Source of the DNA: Leifsonia xyli
Lineage (GTDB): Bacteria; Actinomycetota; Actinomycetes; Actinomycetales; Microbacteriaceae
Direction: 5' to 3'
DNA length: 38,096 nt
Assembly (NCBI GenBank): GCA_003243275.1
Contig: QFQR01000017.1
Location: forward strand, 1-38,096
The first letter of the stretch is position 1, and each line of letters begins with the position of its first letter. Shown here one piece after another: positions 1-7,895 of this stretch. The translations under genes were made by a program, and so were the position numbers. The notes under the pieces are model-generated. The model made no database searches. It saw nothing but the letters and a program-made list of their open reading frames with translations, and had not been told where the DNA came from.

Positions 1-2
1 GC

Positions 3-452
3 ATGCAGCTCGCCGCGGCGGTCGCGGTCGGCGCGCTGATCGGTCCGTCGCAGGTCGGCGCCCGCGTGGTCGAGATGCTGGTCGGCGAGCGCCTCCACCC
101 GACTGCGACGCTCGCCTGCGCCGGGGCGTTGGTCGCCGTCGGGATAGTGCTTCTTGCATGCGGCGCCGGGCCAGCCGCAGTCGCAGTCATGTTTTACGCC
201 GCCGGGAACGGAGTGTGGTCGATCGCCCGCGGTACGGTCCCTCTCGCGCTGTTCGGCCCCGAGCGGTATTCGGTCGTCATGGGGCGGCTGGCGGCCCCGA
301 ACCTCGTCGTGCAGGCAGCCGCGCCGTTTTCGGCTGGGCTTGTGATTTTTCAAGTTGGAACCGAAACGACGCTGGCAGCGCTGGCAACGGTCGCTGCGAT
401 GAATCTCGTCGCGACAACCATACTCGTGTGGCGACGTCAGCCGGAGCGTTGA
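3..452 (+). CDS. MFS transporter, C-terminal part (cut by window edge)
   Basis: The 149 visible residues are mostly hydrophobic and form about four to five membrane segments separated by short basic loops, ending in a basic tail (WRRQPER). The stretch with AGNGVWSIARGTVPLALFG, followed by a second glycine-rich helix, looks like the C-terminal half of a 12-helix major facilitator transporter. The frame is open at the left edge, so the true start lies outside the window and the first ATG is only an internal methionine. Substrate cannot be told from this part. No partner gene follows in the same direction for 900 bases. Confidence 0.6.
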   Translation: MQLAAAVAVGALIGPSQVGARVVEMLVGERLHPTATLACAGALVAVGIVLLACGAGPAAVAVMFYAAGNGVWSIARGTVPLALFGPERYSVVMGRLAAPNLVVQAAAPFSAGLVIFQVGTETTLAALATVAAMNLVATTILVWRRQPER

Positions 453-748
453 GCGCCGGCGTCAGCGCCGATTGATCGCCGCGAAGCGTACCTCACCGAC
501 GTCTGCTTGAGATCAACCGCAGCCCCGGGGCCTCAGCTGGAATGAGGAGGTCAGGGACATCCCCAAAGACGCGCCTGTCCATCCTACCGTCATCGAGGGA
601 TCCAAATTGCCGGGAGCGCTGTAATGCTCGGGATCTGGTCCATATCGATCTGAGGCCCTCCGGGCACTCCTAATGCGGATCTTACTACTGCCCGCGCTTG
701 GCAGCCTGATGCCTCGCCTCCGCCTCCAGGATAGGTCCGGAAGTTTCT
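453..748. other. Intergenic stretch with no clear gene
   Basis: No convincing gene, RNA or repeat is visible. A short open stretch at about 536-624 reads like old coding sequence on the plus strand and ends in TAA, but it has no start or ribosome site and I could not assign it. Confidence 0.4.
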
Positions 749-1207
749 TCAGATCGGATCGTGTCCCTTAAAGCGCATAAAGGTAGTGGGGTGTCCGGAG
801 CCGAATGCGATCACGGCGTAAACCTCCGCAGCATTGCCGTCGATCTCCATGCCAGGCGAGCCGATCGGCATTCCGGGAACCGCAAGTCCCACCACATTGG
901 GACGCTGCCTCAGCAATGCCGCGATCGCTCGCGCAGGCACATGGCCCTCGATGACGTAACTCTCAATTTCTGCCGTGTGGCAGGATCTCAGATCATCTGG
1001 CACGCCCAGCCGTCGCTTGATTGTCTGCATGGCGTTCGTATCGAAAGCCTCGACGGCGTAGCCGGCCCCGCGCACGTGATCGATCCAGGCGGAGCAGCAG
1101 CCGCAGGTCGGATCCTTGTGCACTCTCATCGCCGGCGAGGCCGATGATCGATCGGCAAGCATGGCGCTTCCAGCCAATGCGATGAACGTCCGGCGACCGA
1201 GGATCAT
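749..1207 (-). CDS. DUF411 family metal-binding protein, Tat-exported
   Basis: A 152-residue protein of the DUF411 family, periplasmic proteins often found with copper and other metal-resistance genes. The N-terminus GRRTFIALAG followed by a small hydrophobic stretch is a twin-arginine type signal. The mature part holds the family's cysteine cluster (C35, C37, C38 in PTCGCC), a second Cys-His pair (C76, H77), H89 in EGHVP and a methionine-rich GMPIGSPGM segment, all plausible metal ligands. The ATG is supported by a GGAG ribosome site about six bases upstream. It is divergent from the small exported protein at 1367. The metal-efflux genes further right fit a role in metal binding or delivery, but its metal is not shown by sequence. 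Confidence 0.85.
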   Translation of the reverse strand: MILGRRTFIALAGSAMLADRSSASPAMRVHKDPTCGCCSAWIDHVRGAGYAVEAFDTNAMQTIKRRLGVPDDLRSCHTAEIESYVIEGHVPARAIAALLRQRPNVVGLAVPGMPIGSPGMEIDGNAAEVYAVIAFGSGHPTTFMRFKGHDPI

Positions 1208-1259
1208 GGCAGGCTCCGATGGTTCGCCTCATTCAAACCCAGCGACTGAACACGAGGCT

Positions 1260-1287
1260 CTCACGTCCAGTTGCTCGATGATGTGTA
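1260..1287 (+). promoter_or_regulatory. Inverted repeat in leader of small exported protein (copy A)
   Basis: CTCACGTC and GATGTGTA face each other across 12 bases containing CAGTTGCT. It is an imperfect version of the perfect repeat at 8551-8578. Both lie exactly 79 bases before the ATG of paralogous genes, and the whole 107-base leaders align without gaps. It could be a regulator site or a 5' UTR hairpin. It sits in the divergent region shared with the DUF411 gene. Confidence 0.5.
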
Positions 1288-1366
1288 GCATTCCACCGCG
1301 GCGTCGCGGGGCCTGCGTCATCGTAATCTCAAGCTCGAAGTGAGCCTCGCTACGGAGTTGATTTCA

Positions 1367-1582
1367 ATGAAGACCATCGTCGTCGCCGCCGTCGTTCTGC
1401 TGTCCTCGATCGCAGCCGCCAATGCCGGGGTGGGCCCGTCGAACTCGACGAACCAGCATCTTCGCGACAGCGCCGACTTCTACGACAACATTCCAGACAT
1501 CGGCGCTCTCAATGCGGGCCGCGCCGATGTGACAAGCATCGACAGATCAGCCACCGGTCAGAACCGTCAGATCGGTCGATAA
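1367..1582 (+). CDS. Small exported protein, copy A
   Basis: A 71-residue protein with a clear signal peptide (MKTIVVAAVVLLSSIAAANA) and a short mature part beginning GVGPSNSTNQHLRDSADFYDN. I do not recognise a named family. The start at MKT is chosen because CGGAG lies just upstream and because the paralogue at 8658 starts at the same point. The two copies share the signal peptide, the GVGP(S/A)NSTNQHLRDSADFYD block and the leader, and diverge at the C-terminus. It is divergent from a DUF411 metal-binding protein, and copy B lies beside the metal-efflux island, so a periplasmic role linked to metal or envelope stress is possible but unproven. Confidence 0.75.
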   Translation: MKTIVVAAVVLLSSIAAANAGVGPSNSTNQHLRDSADFYDNIPDIGALNAGRADVTSIDRSATGQNRQIGR

Positions 1583-1641
1583 GGACTGGCAGCTTCAGGG
1601 ACCGGCGCCGCCATCAGCTCTCCAGCCCCGACGGCGTCGCA

Positions 1642-1668
1642 GGGTTAGCCTGTCCCCCAGGCTGGCCC
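1642..1668 (+). terminator. Hairpin terminator after small protein copy A
   Basis: GGGTTAGCCTG and CAGGCTGGCCC pair around a TCCCC loop, 60 bases after the stop codon. There is no T tract. Closely similar GGGCCAGCC hairpins follow the locus at 6337 and copy B, so this terminator type travels with the small-protein loci. Confidence 0.6.
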
Positions 1669-1697
1669 GACCATCTCGACAGATAGCCGCAAAAAGT

Positions 1698-1725
1698 AAG
1701 GGCCTCGGCTTTCTCCGAGGCCCTT
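1698..1725 (-). terminator. Terminator left behind by the lost porin gene
   Basis: AAGGGCCTCGG and CCGAGGCCCTT form a perfect 11-bp stem. On the minus strand it is followed by ACTTTTTGC, so it reads leftward. It lies 26 bases after the stop codon of the porin relic, about as far as the terminator at 2961 lies from the intact porin, so it is part of the same remnant. Confidence 0.75.
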
Positions 1726-1750
1726 GTCGTTTCAGCCGTTCAGTCGTCGA

Positions 1751-1825
1751 TCAGAAGTCGCGCTGAACGCGCAGACGCTCCACGAAGGCGTCGTCGTCCC
1801 TCGGACCTGTGCAGCCGACGTCGGC
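1751..1825 (-). pseudogene. 3' stump of a porin gene
   Basis: Read leftward, these bases encode ADVGCTGPRDDDAFVERLRV then QRDF and a stop. This is nearly identical to the last 24 residues of the porin at 3019 (ADVGYTGPRDDDAFVGRLRV, QRDF). The similarity stops abruptly at the stop codon of the neighbouring toxin gene. All upstream parts of this porin are absent, so it is a relic, probably a third tandem porin whose body was lost when the toxin-antitoxin module arrived. Confidence 0.9.
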
Positions 1826-2380
1826 TTAGGGACCGAACCTCGGGAAGGTCACGCCATGATCTCGTAAAAATTCGCTGAGACTGCTCATGTTTTCAATGTC
1901 ATCGATCATCGCAAAGAGCGTCTCTTCATCCACCTCTTGAGCGACAATAACTTCGAACTCCTCCAAGTCGTCGGGCGGCTCAAACCCGCGTTTTACGGCA
2001 TGCCGAGCAATCACTCTCGCCAGCGCTCGACGCCGATCGGCGCCTCGGCGCTCAAGAGTTGCATCATAATTTTCGGGGCTACTCTCCTGCGAAGGAGCAT
2101 AGGCATCTTGCTGCCTGGCATGCCGCACAGATGATATTTGGGTTGTCTCGCCTACACGCCGCATGATGAAGACGTAGGGCGTAGCGACAAAGCTGCGCGT
2201 TCCGGGTATCAGCCCGATCTCGCCACAGTTTGGAAACTCCGCCAGGAGCCGGCGCACTTGCTTGAATCTTCGCTCGGTTGCACGTGCAGCAGCGGAATTT
2301 CGATCGGCGATGTAGGTGATTTCATCTTTGATCCACGTGGCGGCTTCAAGCGATAGCGTCGCGATCCGACGTTGCGCCAT
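1826..2380 (-). CDS. ParE/RelE-type toxin with a C-terminal extension
   Basis: Residues 1-95 look like a ParE/RelE toxin: an N-terminal strand (ATLSLEAATWIKDEITYIAD), a basic helix pair with the LLAEFPNCGEIG turn, then GTRSFVATPYVFIMRRV and a final strand ending SVRHAR. Family members normally stop near here, at about 90-100 residues. This one continues for about 85 more, through an Arg-rich helix (ERRGADRRRALARVIARHAV) and an acidic segment (EEFEVIVAQEVDEETLFAMI). Its start overlaps the antitoxin stop by one base (TGATG), so translation is coupled. ParE toxins act on gyrase and RelE toxins on ribosome-bound mRNA; which applies here is unknown. Its stop codon directly abuts a porin relic. Confidence 0.75.
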   Translation of the reverse strand: MAQRRIATLSLEAATWIKDEITYIADRNSAAARATERRFKQVRRLLAEFPNCGEIGLIPGTRSFVATPYVFIMRRVGETTQISSVRHARQQDAYAPSQESSPENYDATLERRGADRRRALARVIARHAVKRGFEPPDDLEEFEVIVAQEVDEETLFAMIDDIENMSSLSEFLRDHGVTFPRFGP

Positions 2381-2664
2381 CAGCCGGGTTTCCTCGCGGC
2401 ATGACGGCGCTCGGCCTGGCTGATAATCACGTCGACTTCGGCAAGGACCTCATCGAAGTCGACCCCTTCGCCGCGGTCCAGAGCGGCGAAACCCTCAGCG
2501 TCTTGAAGAATTTGCCGTCCTTCGCCTTCCAGGTACTGAGCAAGCGCCCTCAGCATCACCCAGGTTCGATCGCGGTCCATGATGGATGCGATTTTACCGT
2601 AGGCTTCATACGACTCCGCTGGCACGCGGATCGACATCTGGATCTTCTCGCCCGGCTCGGACAT
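2380..2664 (-). CDS. Antitoxin, ribbon-helix-helix type (ParD-like)
   Basis: A 94-residue protein starting MSEPGEKIQMSIRVPAESYE. The N-terminal strand IQMSIRVP and following helices (YEAYGKIASIMDRDRTWVMLRALAQYL) form a ribbon-helix-helix DNA-binding domain. The acidic C-terminus (RGEGVDFDEVLAEVDVIISQ) would bind the toxin. The start at 2664 is preferred over an upstream in-frame ATG because GAGGTG lies just before it. It is the first gene of the pair, and a perfect palindrome 18 bases upstream is the likely autorepression site. Confidence 0.8.
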   Translation of the reverse strand: MSEPGEKIQMSIRVPAESYEAYGKIASIMDRDRTWVMLRALAQYLEGEGRQILQDAEGFAALDRGEGVDFDEVLAEVDVIISQAERRHAARKPG

Positions 2665-2681
2665 TGAAGCACCTCGTGGGA

Positions 2682-2700
2682 TACGTTGGGATGCAACGTA
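2682..2700 (-). promoter_or_regulatory. Operator candidate of the toxin-antitoxin pair
   Basis: TACGTTG-GGATG-CAACGTA is a perfect 7-bp inverted repeat with a 5-base centre, 18 bases before the antitoxin start. Ribbon-helix-helix antitoxins usually repress their own promoter through such sites; binding here is inferred. Confidence 0.55.
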
Positions 2701-2960
2701 ACCCAGAGGGATGCAGGGGTCCATTTCATGCAGGCCGAAAGCGGTCACTCGCAACGCGCATTCAGCTGCTTTGGTTGACCAGGCCTTACGAAAGGACGCC
2801 CATCACGTTCTGCGAGCGTGATTAGGCTCGAGCACATATCGAGAGCAGGCTCTCGCACCCATTCGGCGTCGTGCGCGCGCTCCATCGCCCTGCTCACACG
2901 GGACTTTCAGAGCCATCGCTTGCCGATTTCCTAGGACGCCTGGCCAGCACGCGTGAAGAA

Positions 2961-2988
2961 AAGGGCCCCGGCTGTCGCCGGGACCCTT
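2961..2988 (-). terminator. Terminator of first porin gene
   Basis: AAGGGCCCCGGC and GCCGGGACCCTT pair around a 4-base loop (one mismatch). On the minus strand it is followed by TTCTTC, a weak T-rich tail. It lies 30 bases after the porin stop codon. Confidence 0.8.
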
Positions 2989-3018
2989 CACCATTCCCGC
3001 TCGTTGCAGATCCGTCGA

Positions 3019-4335
3019 TCAGAAGTCGCGCTGAACGCGCAGACGGCCGACGAAGGCGTCGTCGTCTCTCGGACCGGTGTAGCCGACGTCGGCCTTCTTC
3101 AGGTTCTTGGCGTAGATGAGCTCGCCGCCGATATCGAGCTTCTTGACCGGGCTCCAGACCAGGTTGGCTGCGATCGTGCCGGCCTTCCAGTCGTCGGCGA
3201 GGCCGCTGCGCGCAACCGTGTTGCTGTAGTTCACCTGGAGGTAGCTGAAGTGGAGCGTCGAGCGCCACTTCGGCGACCAGTAGTGCAGGATGCCGAGGTT
3301 GGCGTTCAGCGTCTTAGTCCGCTCGACATTGCCGCCGATGGCGACCCAGTCAAATGTCGGCTGGAAGTTCAGCACGATGTTCTGGGTGTTGCTGTTGCCG
3401 ATGTTGTTGTCGGTGAAGCCGTTATACGAGAGGCCCGCGCCATCGGTGTAGGCGGCCTGCGCCCAGATGAAGTCGCCCTTGCCGTCGGAGGTGTTAGCCG
3501 TTGGCAGATTCAGCTTCACGCCAGCCTGCACGCCCCAGCCCCACTCGCCGTCGGCGCCCGCGAAGTTCGGGCTGAGGCGGCTTGCGTCGCCTGGATTGAT
3601 GCGATGCGCGACGCCTGCAATCTGGGCCTCGCCCCAGCCCTGCTTCACACGCAGGTTGGCGACGATGTCCGGAATCTGCTGGCCTTCGTTCTGCAGCGAG
3701 CTCGCGGTGCTGACATAGCGCGCCGTCATGTCTTCGAGCGAGATGCTGGCCGACACGTCGCCGAACCGGAGCGTGTAGGCGAGCAGTCCGATCGTGCGGT
3801 CGGAGATGAACGGGTTCTGGAACGTCGTGTAGGGCTTGAAGTCCCAGAACGAGTCGGTGACGCCGGCGGTCAGGCCCGCAAACTGGACGAAGGCCTGGTC
3901 GAACAGGGCGTCGTCGTTGAAGTCGGCGTTCTGGATGCGGGCGCGACGGTCGGTCGTGTTGGCCGCGCCGGTCTCACGCTGGAACTGCAGACGGACGAAG
4001 GTCCGCAGCGGCCCATACTCGGTGTCGGTGCGCGCGTCGAACCAGACGCGGGCCCGGATGCGGTAGCCGGTCCGGTTGAACTCGTCTTCCTTGGCGATGT
4101 TGTTGCCGGTCCGGTCGAGCAGCTCGCCGCTCGCCAGGTCGAGGCGGGCGTAGCCACCGATCTGGAGACACGTCTCGGTGCCCGGAATGTAGAAGAACCC
4201 GGTGCTGCCTTTGATATCGCAGACCTTGACGTATTCGACCGGTTCCGCGCCCGGAAGGTCAGCAGCGTTTGCGCTGCCAGTAACGACGGCGAGGGCAGCC
4301 GTTGAGCCAAGTACAAGGCTCTTGAGCAGTTTCAT
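3019..4335 (-). CDS. Outer-membrane porin, alphaproteobacterial family (copy 1)
   Basis: A 438-residue beta-barrel porin for passive diffusion of small solutes across the outer membrane. It has a signal peptide (MKLLKSLVLGSTAALAVVTG then SANA), a mature start ADLPGAEPVEYVKVC, the family's paired cysteines in VCDIKGSTGFFYIPGTETC, and repeated amphipathic strands. The last residue is phenylalanine (VQRDF), the usual signal for outer-membrane assembly. ATG 4335 is chosen because GGAGCC precedes it and the signal peptide begins there. A second porin of almost equal length lies directly upstream, and the 5' regions of the two also resemble each other, so they are tandem duplicates. Confidence 0.93.
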   Translation of the reverse strand: MKLLKSLVLGSTAALAVVTGSANAADLPGAEPVEYVKVCDIKGSTGFFYIPGTETCLQIGGYARLDLASGELLDRTGNNIAKEDEFNRTGYRIRARVWFDARTDTEYGPLRTFVRLQFQRETGAANTTDRRARIQNADFNDDALFDQAFVQFAGLTAGVTDSFWDFKPYTTFQNPFISDRTIGLLAYTLRFGDVSASISLEDMTARYVSTASSLQNEGQQIPDIVANLRVKQGWGEAQIAGVAHRINPGDASRLSPNFAGADGEWGWGVQAGVKLNLPTANTSDGKGDFIWAQAAYTDGAGLSYNGFTDNNIGNSNTQNIVLNFQPTFDWVAIGGNVERTKTLNANLGILHYWSPKWRSTLHFSYLQVNYSNTVARSGLADDWKAGTIAANLVWSPVKKLDIGGELIYAKNLKKADVGYTGPRDDDAFVGRLRVQRDF

Positions 4336-4628
4336 TTCTGGCTCCAATTTCAAATCGGCAGGCACGACCGAAGCCCCCTAGGGTCGCCCTGTTAGCCCCG
4401 AATACCTCCGAAATTGATCGCCAATGCTAATCCTCCAACCCCACGATCGCGACGCCCCCGAACTGGATTACGCCGCGGCGCGACCATATTCATGCTGCGA
4501 CGCGGAACAAGCGCAATCGACTTTGTGACAGTTTGAAGTGGGGTTGTGACGGCGCGATGTGACCGGCGCGCCACGTCACTCAAGGTCGCGCAGTCGGATG
4601 GTTCGCACGGATCGGTTGGTCCAAACGA

Positions 4629-4658
4629 ATTGGGCCCCGGCTGTCGCCAGGGCCCAAT
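4629..4658 (-). terminator. Terminator of second porin gene
   Basis: ATTGGGCCC and GGGCCCAAT pair across a 12-base centre that itself can pair partly (CTGGCGACAGCCGG on the minus strand). It lies 28 bases after the stop of the porin at 4686. The rest of 4336-4685 is the 5' region of the first porin and holds no gene. Confidence 0.7.
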
Positions 4659-4685
4659 CGCGATCTGACCGAAAGAGCGCCTTCG

Positions 4686-6005
4686 TCAGAAGTCGCGCTG
4701 CACGCGCATTTTGCCGACCCAGGCGTCCCTGTCGCGTCCGCCCGTGTAACCGGCGTCGGCCTTCTTGAGGTTCCGCAGATAGGCGACCTCGGCGCCGATA
4801 TCGAGCTTCTTCACCGGGCTCCAGATCAGGTTGCCCATGACCATCCCGGCCTTCCAGTCGCTTGCCGCGGTCGGCGATGCGGCGACCGCATTGTCGTAGT
4901 TCACCTGGATGTAGTTGGCCGCGAGGGAGGAACGCCATTTCGGCGACCAGTAATGCAGCACGCCCAGATTGGCGTTCAGCGCCTTGGTTCGCTTGACGTC
5001 GCCGTTCACCGCGACCCAGTCGAACAGCGGCTGGAAGTTCGAGATGATGTTCTGCGACTGGGAGATGCCGATGACGCTGTCGGTGAAGCCGTTGTAGGAG
5101 AGGCCCGCGCCGTCCGTGTAGGCGGCCTGCGCCCAGACATAGTCGCCCTTGGCGTCGGATGTGTTGGCGGTGGCGAGGTTCAACTTCACGCCGCCCTGGA
5201 CGCCCCAGCCCCATTCGCTGTTGGCGCCTGCAAAGTCCGGACGGTTCAGTCGAGTGGCGTCGCCCGGATTGATGCGATGCGCGACGCCGGCGATCTGGGC
5301 TTCGCCCCAACCCTGCTTGACGCGCAGGTTGGCGACGATGTCCGGGATGCTCTGGCCGCGATTAAACACCGAGTTCGCAGTGTTCACGTAGCGCGCCGTC
5401 TTGTCTTCGAGCGCCACGCTCGCCGACACGTCGCCGAACTTGAACGTGTAGGCGATGAGGGGAACGGTTCGGTCCGAATTGTAGGGCGCGACCAGGGTCG
5501 AGCTCGGCTTGAAGTCCCAGAACGAGTCCGTCACGCCGGCGGTCAGGCCCGCGAACTGGACGAAGGCCTGATCGAACAGGGCGTCGTCGTTGAAGTCGGC
5601 GTTCCAGATCCGTGCGCGGCGATCGGTGGTGTTCGCCTGACCGGTTTCGCGCTGAAACTGCAGGCGGATGAAGGTCCGCAGCGGCCCGTATTCGGTGTCG
5701 GTGCGCGCGTCGAACCACAGACGGGTTCTCAGGCGATAGCCTGTCCGATTGTTGTTGTCGGTCTTCGAAATGCCGTCGCGATTGCCGACCACTTCGCCCG
5801 ACGTGAAATCGAGACGAACGAAGCCGCCGATCTGAAGGCAGGTTTCCGTGCCCGGGATATAGAAGAAACCGGTGCTTCCCTTGATATCGCAGACTTTAAC
5901 GTAGTCGACCGGCTCAGCGCCGGGAAGATCAGCAGCGGTCGCGTACCCCGTCATCCAGACGAGCGCAGCAGTCGAGCCGAGAGCAAGGCTCTTCAGCAGA
6001 TTCAT
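4686..6005 (-). CDS. Outer-membrane porin, alphaproteobacterial family (copy 2)
   Basis: A 439-residue paralogue of the porin at 3019, with the same plan: signal peptide starting MNLLKSLALG, mature start ADLPGAEPVDYVKVC, the paired cysteines, and a C-terminal VQRDF. Differences cluster in likely surface loops, for example VVGNRDGISKTDNNN in the early loop and ANSVFNRGQSIPD further in. GGAGG before ATG 6005 supports the start. The two copies have separate terminators and separate 5' regions, so they are probably transcribed independently. A relic of a third copy lies at 1751. Confidence 0.93.
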   Translation of the reverse strand: MNLLKSLALGSTAALVWMTGYATAADLPGAEPVDYVKVCDIKGSTGFFYIPGTETCLQIGGFVRLDFTSGEVVGNRDGISKTDNNNRTGYRLRTRLWFDARTDTEYGPLRTFIRLQFQRETGQANTTDRRARIWNADFNDDALFDQAFVQFAGLTAGVTDSFWDFKPSSTLVAPYNSDRTVPLIAYTFKFGDVSASVALEDKTARYVNTANSVFNRGQSIPDIVANLRVKQGWGEAQIAGVAHRINPGDATRLNRPDFAGANSEWGWGVQGGVKLNLATANTSDAKGDYVWAQAAYTDGAGLSYNGFTDSVIGISQSQNIISNFQPLFDWVAVNGDVKRTKALNANLGVLHYWSPKWRSSLAANYIQVNYDNAVAASPTAASDWKAGMVMGNLIWSPVKKLDIGAEVAYLRNLKKADAGYTGGRDRDAWVGKMRVQRDF

Positions 6006-6336
6006 TTGATGGCCTCCAAACCGAAGTCGGCAGGCCCAACCCATCCCCCAGTTGGCCGTTTAGCGCCGAACACCTCCGATGAAGATCGCCATGATGAATC
6101 CCCCGACCCCACGATCATGACGCTTTCCGGTCGGGAAAACGCCATGCCGCGACCATATGCGCGGCGAGGCGCCGCACAAGCCAAATCGTCGTATTTCCGT
6201 CGCTGAGCGCTGCAAATCGGCTCGCTGTGTCTGGGGCGCCACGAGTAGCCGTCAGGTCAAACGTTTTTGATGGCAGGTGTGGGATTTGCCACCGCGCGGA
6301 ATGCCTCAAACCGGCATGTTTATGTCGTGAACTGAG
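6006..6336. other. Upstream region of porin copy 2
   Basis: No gene seen. The part next to the porin (about 6040-6125) resembles the region before porin copy 1 (about 4375-4460): both share the block CACCTCCGA/TACCTCCGA, then GATCGCCA and CCCACGATC. It therefore probably carries the porin promoter and 5' leader. No sigma-factor boxes could be fixed with confidence. Confidence 0.4.
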
Positions 6337-6618
6337 TTGAGGGATTTGGGAGCCGCCGGCGAGCTGACTCCAAGTCTACTTCGAAGGTTGGAACCGACCG
6401 TGATTGACGGCGTCCGTATGTTTTGCGGATCGCCATCAATACGGCGAACGATGTCGCGCGACTACATCACAGATATTGGCCCGCTCGCCGGGCGATCACG
6501 CGCTCGGCGGCGACGCCGGGCGTGCAGCGAAAGCTCGTCTCGAGCTTCGCGATCGCCAGCGGACGAGCCGCCAGCGATCGACGTCACCACAGACCTCCAA
6601 CCCCTGGTGACGCCGTAG
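6337..6618 (+). pseudogene. Possible decayed relative of the small exported proteins
   Basis: A 93-codon frame from TTG without a signal peptide, ending just before a terminator of the same GGGCCAGCC type that follows small-protein copies A and B. Parts resemble those proteins weakly: SRDYITDIGPLAG against LRDSADFYDNIPDIGALNAG, and AIDVTTDLQ against TVDVQLQTE. The start is poor and the middle is a run of arginines typical of non-coding GC-rich DNA. It may be a relic, or only a chance frame before a real terminator. Confidence 0.25.
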
Positions 6619-6643
6619 GGCCAGCCCGCCCCCGGGCTGGCCC
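6618..6643 (+). terminator. Hairpin terminator
   Basis: GGGCCAGCCCG and CGGGCTGGCCC form a perfect 11-bp stem around CCCC and are followed by GCTCTCATTT. It matches the hairpins after the small exported proteins at 1642 and 8917. No intact gene upstream explains it. Confidence 0.7.
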
Positions 6644-6701
6644 GCTCTCATTTAACGCCCCGGCGGGACGTCAGCCAAGGGCTGACCCGAATGGAGACGC
6701 C

Positions 6702-7823
6702 GTGCGATCGATCCGTCGGCCGAGCAAGGTCAATGCAGCGCCGGCCCGGACGCTCGACACGCTGCTCGACGGCCGAGGAAATTCGCTGACGTTCGTCAGG
6801 CTCGTCGCCGCCGTCGCAGTGATCGTTTCGCACTCGTTCCCGATCGTCATGGGCGTCGGAGCCAAAGAGCCTCTCGCCGGGATCTCCGCGTTCAATCTCG
6901 GCCAGCACGCCGTGAACGCCTTCTTCGTGATCTCGGGCTTCACGCTGTCGAACAGCCTTTCGCGCAGGCAGCCCCTCCCCTCCTTCCTCGCTGCGCGAAT
7001 CCTGAGGATCTTTCCGGGCCTGTTCATGCTCGGCGTAATGTTCGCCTTTTTCATCGGTCCGTATCTGACCTCGCTCACCGTCGAGGATTATTTTTCGGAC
7101 GCGCACACCTTCCTCTATCCGCTGGCGATTCTGGTCCAGTTCAACGAAGCGGTCCCGCCGCACGGCCTGTTCGAAACCGTGCCCTATCCCGACAACGTCA
7201 ACGAGCCGCTCTGGACGATCCGCTACGAACTCGCAGCCTATGCGGGCCTTGTCATCGCGACGGCGATCGGGCTCTTTCGAAGCGCGGCCGGGCTAGCGCT
7301 CAGCTGCCTGGCGATCCTCGCGCTCTACGGCCTGGTTACGAGCAAGCCCGCCCTGACGGGGGATATCCAGGGCTTCTATAACCTCAGCCGCTTCGCGATC
7401 TGCTTCATGATCGGCGTGGTCGCCTACCGGTTTCGGCGCGAGATTCGATTGAGCGCTCTGATCGCCTTCCTGCTTCTCGGCGGGACGGCCTTGCTGGCGG
7501 CGACCCCGCTTGCCGGCGTCGCCTCGATGATCACGGTCGCCTATCTGGTCTTCTGCGTCGGCGCGCTTTCGTTCGGAGCTGTGGGGGACTGGGTCGATCG
7601 CAACGACATGTCCTACGGGACCTATCTCTACGGCTGGCCAATCCAGCAATCGCTGATCTCGATCTGGCCAAGTCTACCGGTTCTAGCGCTGATCGCCGTC
7701 GCCGCGCCGCTGGCGATGCTGGCGGGCCTCCTGTCGTGGAGCCTCGTCGAGAAACCGGCGCTCCGGCTGAAGAGGAGCAGATCGATGGACGGGGACGCCT
7801 CCCGCCAAGCCTCAAAGCCTTGA
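6702..7823 (+). CDS. Acyltransferase 3 family membrane protein
   Basis: A 373-residue integral membrane protein of the acyltransferase-3 family (OafA/NolX-type), which transfers acyl groups, often acetyl, onto surface sugars. It begins with the family signature GNSLTFVRLVAAVAVIVSHS, including the conserved His-Ser. It then has about ten membrane segments, the Arg-rich cytoplasmic stretch FLAARILRIFPGL, NEPLWTIRYELAAY, and a late MSYGTYLYGWPIQQ motif. The reading frame is open further upstream, but that part is arginine-rich and crosses a terminator. GTG 6702, preceded by GGAGA, is therefore taken as the start. The acceptor is unknown; lipopolysaccharide or exopolysaccharide are candidates. 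Confidence 0.88.
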   Translation: MRSIRRPSKVNAAPARTLDTLLDGRGNSLTFVRLVAAVAVIVSHSFPIVMGVGAKEPLAGISAFNLGQHAVNAFFVISGFTLSNSLSRRQPLPSFLAARILRIFPGLFMLGVMFAFFIGPYLTSLTVEDYFSDAHTFLYPLAILVQFNEAVPPHGLFETVPYPDNVNEPLWTIRYELAAYAGLVIATAIGLFRSAAGLALSCLAILALYGLVTSKPALTGDIQGFYNLSRFAICFMIGVVAYRFRREIRLSALIAFLLLGGTALLAATPLAGVASMITVAYLVFCVGALSFGAVGDWVDRNDMSYGTYLYGWPIQQSLISIWPSLPVLALIAVAAPLAMLAGLLSWSLVEKPALRLKRSRSMDGDASRQASKP

Positions 7824-7895
7824 GCGTTCTCGCGCAGTCGACGAGAGCCGTTTTCCAAACCCATCGCCATTCGAAGACTTCTGAGGGACTGCGTC

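Noticed and set aside
2953..4305. Long plus-strand frames opposite both porins (also 4953-6206)
   Set aside because: Shadows of the porin genes; no ribosome site or family resemblance.
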